Origin: Thalassoglobus sp. JC818
Lineage (GTDB): Bacteria > Planctomycetota > Planctomycetia > Planctomycetales > Planctomycetaceae
Length of the DNA: 64,000 nt
Reading direction: 5' to 3'
Assembly: GCF_040717535.1 (NCBI RefSeq)
Contig: NZ_JBFEFI010000001.1
Location: 186,001-250,000, forward strand
The notes below the pieces were generated by a model. It ran no database searches. It was not told the origin of the DNA and was given only the letters and a program-made list of their open reading frames with translations. Positions 37,599-46,850 of the stretch are shown piece by piece. The stretch's first letter is position 1. Every line of letters starts with the position of its first letter. Position numbers and translations under genes: made by a program.

Positions 37599-39473
37599 AT
37601 GAAAAAGAGAATTCCTCACCGGATAATCGCGATGCTCTGCTTCGTGCAGTTGATGGCGATTACTAATCTCCAGGAGTGTCGTGCTGTCGAAGTTCGCGGA
37701 TCAGCAGATAACCCGGACACCCTCATGCGTTGGCATCGTGTTTCTTTGACTTTTGACGGGCCAGAGACCAGCGAGACCGCTCGACCGAATCCTTACTTTC
37801 AATATCGACTTGATGTCACGTTTGAAGGACCGAGCGGTCAGAGAATGACCGTCCCCGGATTTTATGCTGCCGATGGAAACGCTGGACAAACTGGAGCAGA
37901 CTCCGGCAACAAGTGGCGGGCATGCTTCAGCCCAAATGAAGTTGGAGAGTGGAACTGGAATGTTTCGTTTCGAGAAGGAGACGACGTTTCCATTTCCGCT
38001 GATCCGCAAGCAGGAAAAGCTTGGACACCTTTAGATGGGCAGTCAGGCACTTTCAAAGTCGCGGAATCCGACAAGTCAGGACGAGATTTCCGAAGCCCAG
38101 AGAAGGGTCTGATTCTCAACCGAGGCCACCACTTCCTGACGTTTTCGAATGGCGATGTCTTCTTGAAGGGAGGCCCCGGAGTTCCTGAAAACATGCTGGG
38201 GTACTACGGTTTCGACAACACAACTTCCAACAACAAACGCGGCCCACTCTACGAAGACATTCCGAAATCGGAAATCTACCTGCATCGATTTGCCGGACAT
38301 ACACAGGACTGGGAAGCTGGCGACCCTGACTGGACACGCAACGACGGTCCGGAAGAAACCCGAGAAAACGCCGGAAGAAACTTCATTGGCATGTTAAATT
38401 ACCTCGGTCGTCAGAACGGCGTGTCGAGCTTGTACATCATGGCGATGAGTGTCGAAGACGATGGAGATGACACATACCCGACGATTGCCCACGAAGACAA
38501 AGAGCACTACGACGTAAGCAAGCTCGATCAGTGGGAGATCGCCTTCTCTCACGCTGAGACCGTTGGCATCTTCATGCACCTGCTGTTGTGCGAAGCATCG
38601 AACGACAAGTACTACAACAGCGAAGGAGTACCACTCGGGCGAATTCGCAAACTGTTCTTCCGAGAAATGGTTTCGAGATTTGGGCATCATCTTGCATTCC
38701 AACTCGATCTGGGTGAAGAAAACGACTTCACTTATGACGAACTGAAGGAACAAGCTGCATGGATTAAAAACCTTGACGCTTACAATCATCCTATTTCAAC
38801 CCACAATCGAGGGCCGAAACTTGTCGAAATGTGGACTGCACTCGTGGGCGATCCCAATTTTGATATGACTGCGGTTCAATCCGGACTTGGGAATCAATCG
38901 ATCTACGACTTCGTCAAAGAGTGGCGAGAGAAATCAGCGGAAGCGGGTCATCCACTCGTTATTTCAGGAGATGAAATTCACGGAACGATGACCGACTACC
39001 ACAAAGGCCGCATCGAAAAAATGTGGCCATGGTACTTGAGCGGAGGAGGTGGATACGAATGGTATCTGAAAAAGCCAGAGAACCACGACTATGACCAGAT
39101 CATCGACGACTATCGCATCACGAAGACGATGCCGCGACATATCGGGATCGCAGTCAACGAATTAACAAAACTGCCGCTGCTGGAAATGGCTCCTCACAAT
39201 GAATTGCTCGTCGACATGCCGCGTGGGTTCTGCTTAGCAGATCCTGGTTCCGTCTATGCGATCTACGACCAGAAAAAGGGAACCGGATTCCATTTGAACC
39301 TCAGTGACAGCCAAGGCGAATTCACAGTCCAATGGATCAATCCACGTAAAGGGGGTGCCTGGGCAACAGGCAGCGTATCGACCGTCACCGGCGGATCTGT
39401 CGTCGACCTGGGAAGTGCTCCGAATTCGTTGAATAATGACTGGTGCTGTATCGTCACTCGCAAGGACAACTAG
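37599..39473 (+). CDS. DUF5060 domain glycoside hydrolase-like protein
   Basis: This 624-residue protein has a signal peptide (IIAMLCFVQLMAITNLQECRA). An N-terminal DUF5060 beta-sandwich follows (residues about 30-150: WHRVSLTFDGPET, NPYFQYRLDVTFEGPSG, VPGFYAADGN). A central TIM-barrel-like region has Glu candidates in FQLDLGEENDF and VISGDEIHGT. The end is a beta domain like the putative collagen-binding domain of such proteins (PRGFCLADPGSVYAIY, VQWINPRKGG). Relatives are apiosidase or other clan-A-like glycosidases, so hydrolysis of a plant or algal polysaccharide is likely (inference). The start at 37599 follows the family signal peptide; the longer upstream frame lacks it. It is flanked by sulfatases on the same strand. 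Confidence 0.82.
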   Translation: MKKRIPHRIIAMLCFVQLMAITNLQECRAVEVRGSADNPDTLMRWHRVSLTFDGPETSETARPNPYFQYRLDVTFEGPSGQRMTVPGFYAADGNAGQTGADSGNKWRACFSPNEVGEWNWNVSFREGDDVSISADPQAGKAWTPLDGQSGTFKVAESDKSGRDFRSPEKGLILNRGHHFLTFSNGDVFLKGGPGVPENMLGYYGFDNTTSNNKRGPLYEDIPKSEIYLHRFAGHTQDWEAGDPDWTRNDGPEETRENAGRNFIGMLNYLGRQNGVSSLYIMAMSVEDDGDDTYPTIAHEDKEHYDVSKLDQWEIAFSHAETVGIFMHLLLCEASNDKYYNSEGVPLGRIRKLFFREMVSRFGHHLAFQLDLGEENDFTYDELKEQAAWIKNLDAYNHPISTHNRGPKLVEMWTALVGDPNFDMTAVQSGLGNQSIYDFVKEWREKSAEAGHPLVISGDEIHGTMTDYHKGRIEKMWPWYLSGGGGYEWYLKKPENHDYDQIIDDYRITKTMPRHIGIAVNELTKLPLLEMAPHNELLVDMPRGFCLADPGSVYAIYDQKKGTGFHLNLSDSQGEFTVQWINPRKGGAWATGSVSTVTGGSVVDLGSAPNSLNNDWCCIVTRKDN

Positions 39474-39486
39474 AAACATCCAGTAC

Positions 39487-39523
39487 GGAGAGTGAAGGTC
39501 GTTTCGCGAAAGACTCACTCTCC
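39487..39523 (+). terminator. weak hairpin after the DUF5060 gene
   Basis: A 9-bp stem, GGAGAGTGA (39487-39495) with its complement at 39515-39523, plus an inner 3-bp stem. There is no T run, so it is at best an RNA-stabilising hairpin; a true terminator follows 23 bp later. Confidence 0.4.
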
Positions 39524-39545
39524 TTCAACATCTCCAATTTACTCC

Positions 39546-39577
39546 GGGGCGTCGCATCAGCGTACGCCCCATTTTTT
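39546..39577 (+). terminator. strong intrinsic terminator after the DUF5060 gene
   Basis: A GC-rich stem, GGGGCGT (39546-39552) with ACGCCCC (39564-39570), is extended by CGC/GCG around a 4-nt loop and followed by ATTTTTT at 39571-39577. Confidence 0.9.
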
Positions 39578-39971
39578 ATGCGGTCATCTTTTGCTTCACC
39601 ATCTCTTGTTCAACTTTTGCTCCGCCTTTCCAATATTCTTTTCACTCAACGACGAATACCGAGACTTCACACGTTCGCCCATCTATTTCAACACGTCGCG
39701 TTCAGAGTTTGCTATCGAAAACTTCCGCAGCCTTTCCTCAAACTTCGGATCCGATGTGATTCCTGTGAATATCTATTCAATCGTTTTTAATGATGTTGAA
39801 ATTCCGTTGGCGTGAAGTAGCCTTCGAGAAGGCTGACAAACAGGGCAGTTCGCACTCGAAAGTCAGAATCAAAGAAAGTCTGTCGCGATTGTCTTGGCAA
39901 ATGATATTCGTGACTTTTAAGCAGTCGGCTTTCGATGAAGGCCGATCATTTTTCTACGCGAAGGAGATTCG
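39578..39971. other. upstream region of the second arylsulfatase
   Basis: This is 394 bp of AT-richer DNA between a terminator and the next start. The short open frames present lack a ribosome site or family motifs. It presumably contains the promoter of the sulfatase at 39972. Confidence 0.4.
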
Positions 39972-41630
39972 ATGCCGAAAGTTCCATGGTCGCTGAGTTG
40001 GATGCTGCGGGCGCAATTGGCTGTTTTGCTGATGTTCGTCGCTGCAGGTCCTGCCTTTGGTCAATCCAAGAAACCCAATATCCTGTTGATCGTTTCCGAC
40101 GATACCGGTTACGGGGACCTTGGTCCTTACGGGGGAGGGGAAGGCCGCGGGATGCCGACCCCCAACTTCGACCGTCTCGCTGCCGAGGGAATGACATTTT
40201 TCTCGTTTTATGCACAGCCCAGTTGCACTCCTGGTCGTGCTGCGATGCAAACAGGTCGCATTCCAAACCGTAGCGGAATGACAACTGTTGCTTTCCAAGG
40301 ACAAGGAGGCGGACTTCCCGCTGCAGAATGGACTCTCGGTTCCGTGCTGAAGACGGCCGGGTACAAAACCTACTTCACCGGTAAGTGGCATCTGGGAGAG
40401 TCAGACTACGCACTCCCGAATGCACAGGGCTACGACGTGATGGAGCACTGCTTTCTCTATCACTTAAATGCCTACACATACGGAGACCCGAACTGGTTTC
40501 CGGACATGAGCGATGACCTTCGCGCAATGTTTAACAAAGTCACCAAAGGCTCGTTATCTGGACTCGCTGGGCAACCCGTCAAAGAAGACTGGAAAGTCAA
40601 CGGAGAGTACGTCGACACCCCCGACAAAGGCATCGTCGGCATCCCTTTCCTCGATCAATACGTCGAGCAGTCCGGAATTAAGTTTCTGGAAGATGCGGCG
40701 AAGAATCCGGAGCAGCCATTCTTCATCAACATCAACTTCATGAAGAATCATCAACCCAACCTGCCTGCTCCTGAGTTTAAGCACAAGTCGATTTCCAAAA
40801 CCAAGTATGCCGATTCAACAGTCGAACTTGATGCACGGATCGGGAACGTGATGGATAAGCTTCGTGAGTTGAAGCTCGATGACAACACACTGGTCTTCTA
40901 CACCACAGACAACGGAGCGTGGCAAGATGTGTATCCTGACTCAGGGTACACTCCCTTCCGAGGAACAAAAGGAACTGTCCGTGAAGGTGGCAATCGCGTT
41001 CCAGCCATCGTCGTCTGGCCAGGAAAAGTCAAAGCAGGCGTTCGAAATCATGACGTTGTTGGCGGTCTCGATTTGATGGCGACATTCGCTTCAGTCGCTG
41101 GAGCCAAACTCCCCGAAAACGACCGCGAAGGGGAGCCCATCTATTTCGACAGCTACGACATGACACCAGTTCTGACAGGCACTGGAAAGTCAGATCGCAC
41201 AGCGTGGTACTATTTCACCGAGAACGAATTGTCTCCTGGTGCGGTTCGCGTGAATCAGTACAAATTCGTGACGAATCTGCGTGGTGATGATGGACAAGCC
41301 ACCGGTGGCCTTTCCGTCGACTCAAACCTCGGATGGAAGGGTGCTGATAAGTACGTTGCGACCGTTCCTCAAGTCTTCGACTTGCTGCAAGACCCTCAGG
41401 AACGATACGACGTCTTCATGAACAACTTCACGGAGCATACCTGGGTGGCTGTTACTTATAACGAGCAGGTCTCCAACCTGATGAAGACTTACCTCAAGTA
41501 CCCTCCTCGTAAAAAGCAAAGCGAGACGTACACAGGCCCGCTGACACTGAGCGAATATCAGCGGTTCCAATGGGTTCGAAAGCAACTCGAAGAAGATGGC
41601 GTGAAGATTCCGCTTCCAACCGGAAACTAG
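39972..41630 (+). CDS. arylsulfatase
   Basis: This 552-residue enzyme has a signal peptide (AQLAVLLMFVAAGPAFGQ) and the core KKPNILLIVSDDTGYGDLGPYGGG (written in parts: PNILLIVSDDTG and YGDLGPYGGG). The formylglycine site is CTPGR (Cys85), the catalytic Lys-His block is FTGKWHLGESDY, and the second metal/sulfate block is TTDNGAWQDVYPDSG. All catalytic positions are canonical. It desulfates an exported substrate, probably a glycan opened by the DUF5060 enzyme just upstream (inference). The start is firm: an AAGGAG Shine-Dalgarno at 39961-39966 lies five bases before the ATG. The transcript ends near the hairpin at 41786. Confidence 0.95.
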   Translation: MPKVPWSLSWMLRAQLAVLLMFVAAGPAFGQSKKPNILLIVSDDTGYGDLGPYGGGEGRGMPTPNFDRLAAEGMTFFSFYAQPSCTPGRAAMQTGRIPNRSGMTTVAFQGQGGGLPAAEWTLGSVLKTAGYKTYFTGKWHLGESDYALPNAQGYDVMEHCFLYHLNAYTYGDPNWFPDMSDDLRAMFNKVTKGSLSGLAGQPVKEDWKVNGEYVDTPDKGIVGIPFLDQYVEQSGIKFLEDAAKNPEQPFFININFMKNHQPNLPAPEFKHKSISKTKYADSTVELDARIGNVMDKLRELKLDDNTLVFYTTDNGAWQDVYPDSGYTPFRGTKGTVREGGNRVPAIVVWPGKVKAGVRNHDVVGGLDLMATFASVAGAKLPENDREGEPIYFDSYDMTPVLTGTGKSDRTAWYYFTENELSPGAVRVNQYKFVTNLRGDDGQATGGLSVDSNLGWKGADKYVATVPQVFDLLQDPQERYDVFMNNFTEHTWVAVTYNEQVSNLMKTYLKYPPRKKQSETYTGPLTLSEYQRFQWVRKQLEEDGVKIPLPTGN

Positions 41631-41778
41631 AGCAAGCTGCGCTTTCCTGTGCATTCGCTTGTGCTGTTCCATCAAGTGAAACGAGAGAGTGCAAATCAAA
41701 TCCGAAGATGCTCAAATCTTCCGCGTCTCAGATAACTCAACTGAAGTTCATTTGAACCGAAGTTGAAGAAGACCTTTG

Positions 41779-41829
41779 AAAAAGCAACACACCCTGCAAA
41801 GAGGTTCATCTCTCTTTGCAGGGTGTGTT
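41779..41829 (-). terminator. intrinsic terminator of the LemA operon, probably bidirectional
   Basis: A perfect 18-bp stem (41786-41803 with 41812-41829) and an 8-nt loop. On the - strand a T5 run (41779-41783 complement) follows, so it ends the lemA transcript. It lies 155 bp after the + strand sulfatase and may stop that too. Confidence 0.9.
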
Positions 41830-41877
41830 CGTTCAAACTCACAATCGAAGCGTTGCAAACTCCCGACAGTCACTAAC

Positions 41878-42549
41878 TCAAGAGGACAGCAGAATGCTCA
41901 TGCCGACCCGATTGCGTGCGATTTCCTGAGTGATGGCTTTCTGCGATTGCGTTCTTGTGGCTGCACTTTCCTTGGACGATTCGCCGAAATCGACTTTTGG
42001 AACTTCGCGTGCAGCGTCTGATTCGACTTCGAAGTACTCTGCTTTCTCAACGCCTGCGAACGAAGCCCAGAGGCTTCCTGGAATCCCGCGGATGTAGGAA
42101 TTCAGCGATTGAACAGCTTCGTTATACCGTCCACGTTCAACCGACACTCGATTCTCAGTTCCTTCCAGTTGGTCTTGAAGCTTGAGAAAGGACTCGTTGC
42201 TGCGAAGTTCTGGGTAAGCTTCCCGGATTGCGAGAAGTCGACCAAGTGCTGACTCCAACCCAGAAGCTGCTGCAGCTTTCTCATTGATCGTTGTAGCGTT
42301 CTGGTACTTGCTTCGCGCCTCGGCGACTCCGACGAAGATCGACTCTTCTTGCGCAGCCACACCTTTGACTGTTTCAACCAGATTCGGAATCAGGTCGTAT
42401 CGCCTTTGAAGTTGAGTCTCTACTTGCGCCCAACTCGACTTGACCTTCTCATCCAGAGACATCACCTGGTTGTATCCAGAGACTGCGCAACCTCCGATAC
42501 CTACAACAATCAGTCCAAGCACAATTAACACAGGAATTATCGACTTCAT
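41878..42549 (-). CDS. lemA: LemA family protein
   Basis: This 223-residue protein has one N-terminal helix (IIPVLIVLGLIVVGIGGCAVSGYN) with a lipobox-like GGC, so it may be a lipoprotein. The LemA signature is KVKSSWAQVETQLQRRYDLIPNLVE (seen in parts: SSWAQVETQLQRR and YDLIPNLVETVKG), followed by a long helical bundle with AYPELRSNESFLKLQDQL and a C-terminal RYNEAVQSLNSYIRGIP. LemA proteins are membrane-anchored coiled-coil proteins of unclear function, usually encoded beside a TPM/YgcG protein, as here (112 bp upstream). A Shine-Dalgarno AAAGG precedes the ATG. The strong terminator follows 48 bp after the stop. Confidence 0.95.
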   Translation of the reverse strand: MKSIIPVLIVLGLIVVGIGGCAVSGYNQVMSLDEKVKSSWAQVETQLQRRYDLIPNLVETVKGVAAQEESIFVGVAEARSKYQNATTINEKAAAASGLESALGRLLAIREAYPELRSNESFLKLQDQLEGTENRVSVERGRYNEAVQSLNSYIRGIPGSLWASFAGVEKAEYFEVESDAAREVPKVDFGESSKESAATRTQSQKAITQEIARNRVGMSILLSS

Positions 42550-42661
42550 CAGGAATGCCTTTTATCTCGTTTAGAATTAAATAGAACAGGGTGGGAACCG
42601 ACTGTTCGTATATTCGAAGTATGCGGGTGCATATTGTGAAAGTTCGTGACTACAGAAAAAG

Positions 42662-43525
42662 CTACCAGCTCGCTCCTCCTCCGCCGCCGCCAAATCCTCC
42701 GCCTCCACCGAAGCTGCCTCCAAAACCTCCACCTCCTCCTCCAAACGATCGGCCTCCATTCCCCCAGGTTGAATGTGGGGCGATCCACCAACCGTTTCCG
42801 GCCCGTCCACGTGGTCCTCGCCTCTTTCCCATATTGGACAAAATAATGAAAAGAATGACCATCAGCACGAAGAAGGCCAGGGGACTCATTTCCTCGCCTT
42901 GAGCAGCTCGTCGTTGAGGCACACCGGTCAGTTCGACACCTTGTTCGTCAGCAATTTTGGTCGCAGCCCGCAGAGCAAGCTCAGTGAGACCGGTCGCGTA
43001 CTGCTCCTGTCGAAAATAGAGCTTCGCCACATCGCGAGAATTGGTCCCGCACCAGCTGTCCGGGAGAATCGGTTCGATCCCGTATCCGGTCTGAATGCGC
43101 ACCTGGCGATCACTGACAGCAAGCACAATTAAAACACCGTTGTCTTCTTTCTCTGTTCCGAGTTTCCACGCTTCGGACGTTTTCTGGGCGTAGTCGAAGA
43201 TTGGGAGATTTCCAGTTGTCGCGACAGCCAGCACCTTCATTTGAGCAGTCGTTTTCTGCTCGAGTTCGCGGAGATAGCCTTCCAGTCGCTGTTCCTCTTC
43301 GGGAGTAAACACTCCCACCTGGTCAATGACGAAGGTGCCGTCGTCGGGAACGATGTCTTGAGCAATTAGTCTGGGCGTTCCCCAAAACACAAAAGAGAGA
43401 ATCACTGCGCAGACAATGACCGCCCGTGGCGTCAGCGTTTTCCTCAACCATGTGGATCGCGACGTTTGTTCTGTTTGCTGAATCGGAGAGAAAACGCCCC
43501 TCTGTAAATGAGTTCTAAACAACAT
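42662..43525 (-). CDS. TPM (YgcG/Psb32) domain membrane protein with Gly-rich tail
   Basis: This 287-residue protein has an N-terminal signal/TM segment (AVIVCAVILSFVFWGTPRLIAQ), a TPM domain (VIDQVGVFTPEEEQRLEGYL through YGIEPILPD, residues about 65-200), a TM helix (PLAFFVLMVILFIILSN) and a glycine-rich C-terminal tail ending in GGGGASW, all typical of YgcG-like proteins. The TPM domain faces the periplasm. The family partners with LemA and is suspected in membrane stress or protein repair; the role is not proven. The start at 43525 lies inside the 3' end of the upstream gene (11-bp overlap), suggesting coupled translation. Confidence 0.9.
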   Translation of the reverse strand: MLFRTHLQRGVFSPIQQTEQTSRSTWLRKTLTPRAVIVCAVILSFVFWGTPRLIAQDIVPDDGTFVIDQVGVFTPEEEQRLEGYLRELEQKTTAQMKVLAVATTGNLPIFDYAQKTSEAWKLGTEKEDNGVLIVLAVSDRQVRIQTGYGIEPILPDSWCGTNSRDVAKLYFRQEQYATGLTELALRAATKIADEQGVELTGVPQRRAAQGEEMSPLAFFVLMVILFIILSNMGKRRGPRGRAGNGWWIAPHSTWGNGGRSFGGGGGGFGGSFGGGGGFGGGGGGASW

Positions 43526-44285
43526 CAATCCAACCTGCGAGATGTCCGAGTTCGTCGAGGAGTTGGCCGAGTGTTTGCAAATCGTGGCGGCCCTCGTGGT
43601 CGATCGACTGTCGGCACCCGGGGAGCGACTTTCCAAGAAGCACCTCACAGCGTTGAACGAGTGGAAGAGGGAGGTAAGCTTTTCTATCACCTGTCAGCCA
43701 AGCGATCCCGCGAAGAACGCGAACGAGAGTGTCTTGAGATGCATCTTCGATCCGCTCGACACGTTTTCGATTTCCGCGACTGGCGAGAATGCCTCGCTGA
43801 ATTTGAATGTCGAGGGTTCGTAGATCCCGTTCACACTGCAGGCGAACATCCGAGTGGTCAAAGTCGACGGTTGCGAGTTTATCTTCTCCAACGAGGTTCA
43901 CATGAAACTGGTGGATGTCCAACCACTCAAGCGGGAAGACATCAAAGGAAGCTGTCAGTGCTTTCTCAGTGAGAATCAACGGAGGCGCAATGCCTTCCTG
44001 AATCGCTTGTCCAGAAGATGCACCAAGTGCGAGAAGACCGTTGACGTCACGCTGATTGGTGACGATCAGAACGTGTACCCGATGATATCGCACATCATAA
44101 ATCTCGGTCACTGCCGGACCATAAACAGCAACTGCAACAAGGTTATCGCTGAGATCGTCTTGCACTTTCCGCACAAATCGATTCACCACCGGCCGACACT
44201 GCAGCGCGATCTGCCTGCGGGGAAGCGGGTGATGGCTGGACGAAGGTTGCGAATTGGGATCTTGCATCTTCGGATGACTATCCAT
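43515..44285 (-). CDS. nucleotidyltransferase-like protein of the LemA/TPM operon
   Basis: This 256-residue protein has the pattern VAVYGPAVTEIYDVRYHRVHVLIV, read here as VAVYGPAVTE then YHRVHVLIV. It recalls the G-S...D-x-D/h-h-h-V core of MNT-type nucleotidyltransferases, but the second acidic pair is not clear (VHVLIV in place of DVDLLIV), so catalysis is doubtful. Later segments PPLILTEKALTASFDVFPLEWLDI (in parts) and HVNLVGEDKLATVDFDHSDVRLQCE resemble the C-terminal domain of such proteins. The family is unnamed. The start at 44285 (MDSHPKMQ) is chosen over an upstream 159-base extension. It is the first gene before TPM and lemA and overlaps the TPM start. Confidence 0.65.
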   Translation of the reverse strand: MDSHPKMQDPNSQPSSSHHPLPRRQIALQCRPVVNRFVRKVQDDLSDNLVAVAVYGPAVTEIYDVRYHRVHVLIVTNQRDVNGLLALGASSGQAIQEGIAPPLILTEKALTASFDVFPLEWLDIHQFHVNLVGEDKLATVDFDHSDVRLQCERDLRTLDIQIQRGILASRGNRKRVERIEDASQDTLVRVLRGIAWLTGDRKAYLPLPLVQRCEVLLGKSLPGCRQSIDHEGRHDLQTLGQLLDELGHLAGWIDVV

Positions 44286-45374
44286 TGAGAAATGAGTGAA
44301 CCTGAGTAGGGGAAGATGGTCAAAGATTTTGTATTCTGCCGATTGTGCCCTCAATCGATCGACGTTACCAAACTCCTCAGCGGGCTGATGCAGAAAGTGA
44401 AACTGAGGGTGACAAGCTTCTTGACACCTCCGCTTTTCAGTCACCCTCCGCTCTGCCGTTTGGAGTCTACGAAATTTGAAGAGTCTCCAACAATCAACGG
44501 GAGATCGCCCAAAGTGGATTAAAAATTGTTATTTCTGACTTGGCGTTGTGAGTTGTCATTGATATTGTTATTGCAGATTCGGTAGAGATGTTCAGTTGTC
44601 TACTGAATCAAAATGGTCGGAATCAAGCGAGTAGCGTTATTCATGTGAGTGAGGGCGTTTTCCGATCAAGCGGGATTTTGGAGCAAAGGTGGATCCTTTT
44701 GCAGTCCCGTTGTTTTGGCATTGACCTGTAAGTGATGCCGAACTGCTGCCAACTATCGGTTGTGTTGACCGCTCTGGGAAGCCGCCTGCGTTGCAAGACA
44801 ACGCTCCGAGTTCTGAATCTTTCTTGTTTGGTCAGAATTCCTTGGTTAGCGGTCTTTCTGCAGAAGATGATTTTTCTTTCTGCCGAGCCTCTATTGTTCA
44901 CATTTCCGATCCACAATTTCCCGTGATGGTGACGTTGTGGCTTCATCAACGAATCGAACCGGTCCGACGAAATCCTGATTCACATCCGAGACAATATCGT
45001 CTGGAGTGAATTATCCCGGTTGCGGCCATTCACCTGTGATTCCTGTCTGTATGATCTTCGAATTCGATTATTCGCAGGTTTTTTAGGGAATCGCAAGAAG
45101 ATGCCAACAAAAATGCATCCTGTGAATGAGCAGAGAAGAATGAATCACTCGAACAGATGTCATCCACCTGGCAAGTGATTGTCACTGAAGTTCTTCTGGG
45201 CAACCGGTCCGGCCATTCGTTCATCGCAGGCAACTGTGAGATCAAAACGCAGTCACAAGTGAGCTTCTCAATTTGAGACCATTGGATGGTTTCTGCGAAA
45301 ACTGCGGATCGAAACAAATCGCCAACATTGCTAACGAGCGGTGTTACCTCACAAGACTTATAGAAAGAAACATT
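44286..45374. other. 1.1-kb region without a convincing gene
   Basis: This lies between the leftward nucleotidyltransferase-like gene and the rightward DEAD-box helicase. Open frames here are short (under 75 codons on the + strand) or antisense to the helicase, start with TTG/GTG and have no motifs. A 9-bp inverted repeat pairs 44405-44413 with 44440-44448 (26-nt loop). The AT-rich block near 44520-44580 could be promoter DNA. A decayed gene or a non-coding RNA cannot be excluded. Confidence 0.4.
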
Positions 45375-46763
45375 TTGACTACGTTTGAAGAACTGAATCT
45401 GATCCCACCCGTCCAGCGTGCTCTCGCTGACGAAAACTACAAGACTCCAACTCCCATCCAGGCACAGACCATTCCCCCAGCCATTGAGGGGAAAGACGTT
45501 CTGGGTTGCGCTCAAACCGGAACCGGAAAAACCGCTTCGTTTGCTTTGCCGATCCTCAACATGCTTGGAAAACGAAATCGCAAAGCGACCCCCAACCGGC
45601 CGTCCGCTCTGATTCTCGCTCCAACTCGCGAACTGGCGATTCAAATCGGCGACAGCTGCAGCAAGTATGGACGCCATCTCCGACTGCGACACGCCCTGAT
45701 TTATGGTGGCGTCGGCCAACGTCAACAAGTGCGTTCGATGAAACGAGGAGTTCACATTCTCGTTGCCACACCGGGCCGATTGCTCGACCTGATGAACCAA
45801 GGGCACATCGAACTCGACCGTCTCGAGGTCTTCGTTCTGGACGAAGCTGACCGCATGATGGACATGGGATTCCTTCCCGACCTGAAGCGGATCATTAAAC
45901 AGCTTCCAGAACAGCGACAGTCGCTCTTTTTCTCAGCGACTCTCTCACCGAAGATCATTGAACTCTCTAACAGCCTCCTGCGGGATCCGGTCAACGTTAA
46001 CGTGACGCCGGAGACCACAAGCGTGGAGAAGATCGCGCAGCAGGTCTTGTTTGTCGAAAAGCGAGACAAGTTGAAGACCCTTCAGAAAATCTTGGCGGGT
46101 GAAAATGTTGGCCAGACGCTCGTCTTCACAAAGACAAAGCGTCAAGCGAACTCAGTTGCTGAAGAGCTTATGGACGATGGAATTCGTGCGACCGCGATTC
46201 ACGGAAACAAGTCGCAGAACGCTCGCCAGAAGGCACTCGAAGCATTTCGCCGCAAACGTGTCGACGTTCTCGTCGCCACGGATGTTGCTGCTCGAGGAAT
46301 CGACATCACGGGAATTACCCACGTCATCAATTTCGACCTTCCAATGGAAGCCGAGAACTACGTGCACCGTATCGGACGCACGGGACGAGCTGGAGCCGAA
46401 GGCATTGCATTGACGTTCTGTTCGGGGCAAGAATTCCGCGAACTGCGTGGAATTGAACGACTCATCGGACAGGAAATTCCTGTCGATCCAGACTTCCCAC
46501 GACCAGAGCGTCGACGTGGTCGTCCAAATGGAGGCGGAGGCGGCAAAGGTCGTCATGGTGGACCTCGCCGACATAACGGAAGTCGTCCCTCATCGTCGAG
46601 TGACAAGAATTCCAAAAACGGAAAGTCAAAGCGTCGGTACTCATCGGATCGGACTGTCTCAACAACTTCGAATTCTGAAGGGCGACCGTCGGGCGTGAAG
46701 AAGAAACGACGTTCGAAACCAAAGTTTCCACGACGTCAACGCGACGCGAAACCGACGACTTAA
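45375..46763 (+). CDS. DEAD-box ATP-dependent RNA helicase, RhlE-like
   Basis: With the TTG start at 45375 this is a 462-residue protein beginning MTTFEELNLIPPVQRAL, as expected for the family. Motifs in order: Q-motif YKTPTPIQ, motif I AQTGTGKT, Ia PTRELA, motif II DEAD (VLDEADRM), motif III SAT, motif IV region LVFTKTKRQ, motif V TDVAARGID, motif VI HRIGRTGRAG. The C-terminal tail from about residue 375 is disordered, rich in Gly, Ser, Lys and Arg, and ends in KKKRRSKPKFPRRQRD; it likely binds RNA. The enzyme unwinds short RNA duplexes, for example in ribosome assembly or cold adaptation. A TTG at 45273 would add 34 atypical residues. A cold-shock gene follows. Confidence 0.93.
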   Translation: MTTFEELNLIPPVQRALADENYKTPTPIQAQTIPPAIEGKDVLGCAQTGTGKTASFALPILNMLGKRNRKATPNRPSALILAPTRELAIQIGDSCSKYGRHLRLRHALIYGGVGQRQQVRSMKRGVHILVATPGRLLDLMNQGHIELDRLEVFVLDEADRMMDMGFLPDLKRIIKQLPEQRQSLFFSATLSPKIIELSNSLLRDPVNVNVTPETTSVEKIAQQVLFVEKRDKLKTLQKILAGENVGQTLVFTKTKRQANSVAEELMDDGIRATAIHGNKSQNARQKALEAFRRKRVDVLVATDVAARGIDITGITHVINFDLPMEAENYVHRIGRTGRAGAEGIALTFCSGQEFRELRGIERLIGQEIPVDPDFPRPERRRGRPNGGGGGKGRHGGPRRHNGSRPSSSSDKNSKNGKSKRRYSSDRTVSTTSNSEGRPSGVKKKRRSKPKFPRRQRDAKPTT

Positions 46764-46850
46764 TGAACCAGAATACATCGCAACGCTATGAAGTAACTTT
46801 CTTCACCGGCAGAGCAAATTCGATTTACTGAAAGCACCCGGATCGACTGA

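Noticed and set aside
42662-42770. CC/TCC-rich repeat
   Set aside because: It encodes the glycine-rich tail of the TPM-domain protein on the - strand.
43508-43972. 154-codon frame on the + strand
   Set aside because: Antisense to the nucleotidyltransferase-like gene, biased Arg/Gly composition, no family.
44286-44444. 53-codon N-terminal extension of the nucleotidyltransferase-like gene
   Set aside because: Extension is low in family character; ATG at 44285 fits better.
45030-45806. 258-codon open frame on the - strand
   Set aside because: Antisense to the conserved DEAD-box helicase, no motifs.
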